DNA of 9,100 nt from Clostridia bacterium. GTDB lineage: Bacteria > Bacillota > Clostridia > Christensenellales > DTU072. This document shows, one piece after another, positions 6,874 through 9,100 of this stretch. The notes under the pieces were generated by a model. It was not told the DNA's origin. It did not search any database and saw only the letters and a list, made by a program, of their open reading frames with translations. The stretch spans positions 1 to 9,100 of the forward strand of contig JAQVTZ010000076.1 in assembly GCA_028699795.1 (NCBI GenBank). Reading direction: 5' to 3'. The position numbers and the translations under genes were made by a program. Each line of letters begins with the position of its first letter. Position 1 is the stretch's first letter.

Positions 6874-6950
6874 TGGTAGCGGCGGTGGGACTCGAACCTA
6901 CGACCTGCCGGGTATGAACCGGCCGCTATAACCAACTAAGCTACGCCGCC
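6874..6950 (-). tRNA. Elongator tRNA-Met (CAU anticodon)
   Basis: A 77-base tRNA: acceptor GGCGGCG pairs with CGCCGCT, including a G1-U72 wobble, then A and encoded CCA. The anticodon stem GCCGG/CCGGC holds the loop TTCATAC with anticodon CAT. The G1-U72 pair and overall sequence are like Bacillus elongator tRNA-Met rather than tRNA-Ile(CAU), though lysidine-modified Ile cannot be fully excluded by sequence. The T stem GTAGG/CCCAC has an internal A-C mismatch. Confidence 0.88.
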
Positions 6951-6960
6951 TAAAAAAAAT

Positions 6961-7037
<77 letters not shown>

Positions 7038-7050
7038 ACGATGCTTATAT

Positions 7051-7079
7051 ATAGTATACTGTATCAAAATATTTGTCAA
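7051..7079 (-). promoter_or_regulatory. Promoter of the tRNA operon
   Basis: On the minus strand there is a perfect -35 TTGACA (complement of 7074-7079), a 17-bp spacer, and TACTAT (complement of 7051-7056) as -10. An overlapping TATACT (7053-7058) would give a 15-bp spacer. Transcription would start about 7044, almost at the 5' end of tRNA-fMet, as usual for stable-RNA operons. Confidence 0.8.
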
Positions 7080-7149
7080 CTGTTTTTAGGCGGTTTTTTG
7101 TAACACGGTAAAAAAAGCGGATGGCAAGCCGTATTATTCTAGTATATCC

Positions 7150-7183
7150 TCAAAAATCGAAAAGAATACGCTTATAAGCGTAT
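7150..7183 (-). terminator. Probable gltX terminator overlapping its stop codon
   Basis: A perfect 18-bp palindrome ATACGCTTATAAGCGTAT (7166-7183) contains the gltX stop (7172-7174). As RNA it folds to a 6-bp stem with a UUAUAA loop. On the minus strand it is followed by TCTTTTCGATTTTT, an interrupted U-tract. The stem is moderate, so termination may be partial. Confidence 0.55.
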
Positions 7184-8605
7184 GGATTGGGAGTGAAGGC
7201 GTGTAAGACACGCTGTTTTCCCTAATAAATCCGCCATTTCAAATGCGCCGCCAGGAGTCACTTCGTGCGCGGTAAGCGCGATGCGGAAGCACCATAAGAA
7301 CGCGCCCTTTTTTATATCTAACGCTTCGCATTCGGCAAGGATTGCGTCGTGTAACGCGTTCATTTCAAAACAAGATAGAGTTTCTATTACCTTAATGGAC
7401 GCGTCGATAACGGTTTTTGCAATCTCGAGAGTTGTTTTATTTTTCTTGTGTATATAAAGCGCGGTGTCAAAATTTGGATTGTAGTCCTCGATAAAAATAA
7501 CTTTTTCGGGGATGTCGCCCAGTGTGTCGATACGCGACTGTAAAAGCGCGCTAAACTTGTTGTAATCGTATTTTGCGGCAATGGCGGAGGTCTCATAGAA
7601 CGGTTTTGCCAAAGTGCAGAAACGCTCGAAAGGCAATTCTTTAATGTACTGGGCGTTTAACCAGCGCATTTTCTCCTCATCGAAGATACTGCCCGACTTT
7701 CCGATTCCGTCTACCGAAAAGTTTTCGATAAGTTCACTCAGCGTCATCTTTTCGGTGTTGTTTTTGGGACTCCATCCAAGAAGCGCAATATAATTGACAA
7801 TCGCTTCCGCAAGGTAGCCTTTCGCGATAAAATCTTCGAAATTGGCGTCTCCGTAGCGTTTGCTCAGTTTGCGTTGGGCGTCTTTCATAATGGGTGGCAG
7901 GTGCATATATTGCGGTGTCTCCCAACCGAAGCTCTTATAAATGAGGTTGTACTTTGGGGTTGAACTTAAGTATTCGGTGCCGCGGATGACATGGGTAATA
8001 CGCATCAGGTGATCGTCTATGACATTGGCGAAGTTATAAGTGGGCATGCCGTCTGATTTTAACAAAATATTATCTTCAAGATCGGCGCAATCCACCGAAA
8101 TCGTGCCGAAAACAAGGTCTTCGTAAGAAGAGGTGCCCTCACGCGGAATGTTTTGACGGACGACATAAGGCTCTCCTGCCGCAAGACGGCGCGCGACCTC
8201 CTCTTTAGACAATCCGAGGCAATGTTTGTCGTATTTGCGGTTGCCGTTCTCGTCGGTTAGGCTTTCTAGGCGTTCTTTGTCACAAAAACAATAATATGCG
8301 CCGCCTGTTTCGACCAACTTTCGGGCATATTCGGCATAAAGGGTTTTTCGTTCGCTTTGGATATAGGGGCCGCAGTCTCCGGGGCGGGCGGGACTCTCGT
8401 CTGCAACGATGCCCGCGCTCTCTAAGGTACGATAAACAAGCTCTATCGCGCCCGCGACAAAACGCTCTTGGTCGGTATCTTCTATTCGCAAAATAAAATC
8501 ACCGCCATTCTTTTTGGCAAACAAATAGGCGTATAACGCCGTACGCAAGTTTCCGATGTGCATAAACCCCGTCGGACTGGGGGCAAACCTTGTTCTCACT
8601 TTCAT
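7172..8605 (-). CDS. gltX: Glutamate-tRNA ligase (GluRS)
   Basis: The 477-residue class I synthetase makes Glu-tRNA from glutamate, ATP and tRNA-Glu, and in most Bacillota also mischarges tRNA-Gln for GatCAB amidation (family knowledge; not decidable here). The Rossmann core starts at once: FAPSPTGFMHIGN, with the HIGH-type motif HIGN at 16-19, then LRIEDTD. A zinc-type knob follows: C106-F-C108, then Y125 and C129. The KMSKS-type loop is K246-LSKR. The C-terminal anticodon-binding part has KKGAFLWCFRIALTAHEVTPGG and LLGK. Length is normal (about 470-490). The start ATG at 8605 is the only good N-terminus, because the family motif lies at residues 8-19. The SD is poor: the nearest match is AAGGT some 16 bases upstream. 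No T-box leader is visible. It lies downstream of parB in the same direction but is separated by the structured 300-bp element. The coding strand is C-rich over G, like gyrA. Confidence 0.97.
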   Translation of the reverse strand: MKVRTRFAPSPTGFMHIGNLRTALYAYLFAKKNGGDFILRIEDTDQERFVAGAIELVYRTLESAGIVADESPARPGDCGPYIQSERKTLYAEYARKLVETGGAYYCFCDKERLESLTDENGNRKYDKHCLGLSKEEVARRLAAGEPYVVRQNIPREGTSSYEDLVFGTISVDCADLEDNILLKSDGMPTYNFANVIDDHLMRITHVIRGTEYLSSTPKYNLIYKSFGWETPQYMHLPPIMKDAQRKLSKRYGDANFEDFIAKGYLAEAIVNYIALLGWSPKNNTEKMTLSELIENFSVDGIGKSGSIFDEEKMRWLNAQYIKELPFERFCTLAKPFYETSAIAAKYDYNKFSALLQSRIDTLGDIPEKVIFIEDYNPNFDTALYIHKKNKTTLEIAKTVIDASIKVIETLSCFEMNALHDAILAECEALDIKKGAFLWCFRIALTAHEVTPGGAFEMADLLGKTACLTRLHSQSIRL

Positions 8606-8688
8606 AATTTATACTTATTTTTACCTTATTTTTAACGATAAATGTTTTTTTTCATTTTACGCAACTTTTAACTTTTATCCATATTTGT
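8606..8688. other. AT-rich leader of gltX
   Basis: About 83 very AT-rich bases lie between gltX and the structured element. TTGCGT on the minus strand (complement of 8659-8664) could be a weak -35, but no good -10 stands at matching distance. There is no strong SD and no T-box. A one-mismatch DnaA-like TTATCCATA occurs at its edge but is probably chance in such sequence. Confidence 0.35.
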
Positions 8689-8720
8689 AATTTGGGCACT
8701 TCTATTTAGCTCCCGCTTGT

Positions 8721-8762
8721 CATTTTGGGTTTGTGGCATATTGTACTGCCAAACCCAAAATG
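8721..8762. repeat. Perfect 13-bp inverted repeat (long hairpin)
   Basis: CATTTTGGGTTTG at 8721-8733 is exactly complementary to CAAACCCAAAATG at 8750-8762, with a 16-base spacer. GCA/TGC in the spacer can extend the stem across a two-base bulge. Neither strand has a following U-tract, so it is not a standard terminator. Confidence 0.8.
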
Positions 8763-8794
8763 CAAACGCTGTTCGGTAATTTCGTGGTCTTTCC

Positions 8795-8953
8795 TCACCT
8801 TATGACGCTTATGCTTATTGCTTGGACGCAAAAGCGTACAGATTTGCTTGAAGCAAATCTTACGGTTCGGTTGGCATAAAACCGCCTATTTTCCTCTATA
8901 ATAGCGCTGCTATTGCCTTCGTCAAAACGGCGTTTTTCTACTCGAAAATCCAT
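8795..8953 (-). CDS. Possible 52-residue basic small protein inside the structured element
   Basis: An ATG at 8953 is preceded by GAGG with an eight-base spacer, a proper SD, and the frame stays open for 52 codons to TGA at 8797-8795. The product starts MDFRVEKRRFDEGNSS and is rich in Arg and Lys; it has no transmembrane segment or known motif that I recognise. The hairpins of the element lie within this frame (for example the FASSKSVRF part comes from the 8840-8860 hairpin), which suggests the frame may be a by-product of a non-coding repeat. It is reported because it has an SD, but coding is unproven. Confidence 0.25.
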   Translation of the reverse strand: MDFRVEKRRFDEGNSSAIIEENRRFYANRTVRFASSKSVRFCVQAISISVIR

Positions 8954-8992
8954 CCGAAATTCCTCGAAGGGGATAAATAGAGGTTCCCAATT

Positions 8993-9100
8993 TTATTTCA
9001 GCTTTTCCATCAACTCATAAATTCGTTGCAGATCGTCTTTGGTAAAGTAATCTATGTAGATGCGCCCTTTTGTTTCGTTGCCTACCACTTTAACTTTGGT
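8993..9100 (-). CDS. parB: ParB/Spo0J chromosome-partitioning protein, C-terminal fragment
   Basis: The last 35 codons and stop of a leftward gene are present. The peptide includes TKVKVVGNETKGRIYIDYF followed by TKDDLQRIYELMEKLK. This matches the C-terminal dimerisation domain of ParB/Spo0J, where a TKV.I... segment, a GRI.I.Y strand and a final (S/T)KDDL.RI...L helix are characteristic. ParB binds parS as a CTP-dependent sliding clamp, recruits SMC and works with ParA in segregation. The N-terminal CTP-binding and HTH parts lie outside the window. A parS-like site is present behind gyrA at 6439-6454, which supports the call. The stop codon lies inside the right end of the structured element. 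Confidence 0.85.
   Translation of the reverse strand, partial: TKVKVVGNETKGRIYIDYFTKDDLQRIYELMEKLK

Larger units (their letters stand above)
8689..8994. repeat. Candidate MITE-like or structured intergenic element with terminal inverted repeats
   Basis: The ends (8689-8710 and 8973-8994, within one base) are inverted copies that agree at 18 of 22 positions; the shared core is TAAATAGARGT-N-CCCAA. Inside lie, in order: a perfect 13-bp stem CATTTTGGGTTTG (8721-8733 with 8750-8762); ACGC-AAAA-GCGT (8826-8837); AGATTTGC-TTGAA-GCAAATCT (8840-8860); AATAGC-GCT-GCTATT (8900-8914); and an AAAAC/GTTTT hairpin near 8924-8936. The right end overlaps the parB stop codon. The composition and stacked hairpins differ from the plain AT-rich leader beside it. 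It could be a non-autonomous mobile element, a dispersed repeat, or a structured RNA. No clear target duplication was seen. Confidence 0.55.

Noticed and set aside
6540..6935. Minus-strand ORFs across the tRNA genes (131 and 72 residues)
   Set aside because: They translate the tRNA-Glu and tRNA-Val sequences; the sequence is fully explained by the cloverleaf genes and terminator.
8677..8685. DnaA-like TTATCCATA upstream of gltX
   Set aside because: It is a single one-mismatch site in AT-rich sequence without a partner; chance is likely.
8606..8993. T-box riboswitch upstream of gltX
   Set aside because: No T-box sequence, specifier hairpin or antiterminator/terminator pair is visible; the region's hairpins are better explained as a repeat element.

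Overview
The window looks like a chromosomal housekeeping region of an uncultured, low-to-mid-GC Bacillota of the Clostridia type. This is inferred from several features. GyrB is short and GyrA sits one base downstream. GyrA keeps a Gly-Gly GyrA box. There is a CwlD-like amidase of the spore-cortex type, and the SD sequences are strong GGAGG types. The tRNA genes encode their CCA ends, and there is a Spo0J/ParB tail plus a near-consensus Bacillus-type parS. No phage, plasmid, CRISPR or defence genes were seen.

Layout. Bases 1-70 hold the start of a leftward gene that runs off the edge, possibly an M20-type peptidase. A divergent promoter region separates it from radC (210-920, +). radC converges with a leftward membrane-anchored amidase (926-1621, -). 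A 347-bp non-coding stretch (1622-1968) carries two close, same-orientation DnaA boxes, a GC-alternating tract, an AT-rich tract with nested palindromes, and the promoter for gyrB-gyrA (1969-6430, +). Behind gyrA come a parS-like palindrome and a strong intrinsic terminator. Facing them on the minus strand is a four-tRNA operon (fMet, Met, Glu, Val; 7037 to 6715) with its own promoter and terminator. Upstream of it, also on the minus strand, are gltX (7172-8605) and the last 35 codons of parB (8993-9100).

Functions. Gyrase controls supercoiling. ParB loads chromosomes at parS for segregation, and one parS lies 2.5 kb from parB. GluRS charges tRNA-Glu, and a tRNA-Glu gene lies in the next transcription unit. 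The DnaA boxes, parS, parB and gyrBA together suggest the window is near the replication origin, although dnaA itself is not present.

The least ordinary part is 8689-8994, between parB and gltX. It is about 300 bp with imperfect terminal inverted repeats, a perfect 13-bp stem, several further hairpins and a 52-codon ORF with an SD. It looks like a MITE-type repeat or a structured RNA. A near-copy of its end motif lies alone at 6569-6584. No clearly new multi-gene system was found.
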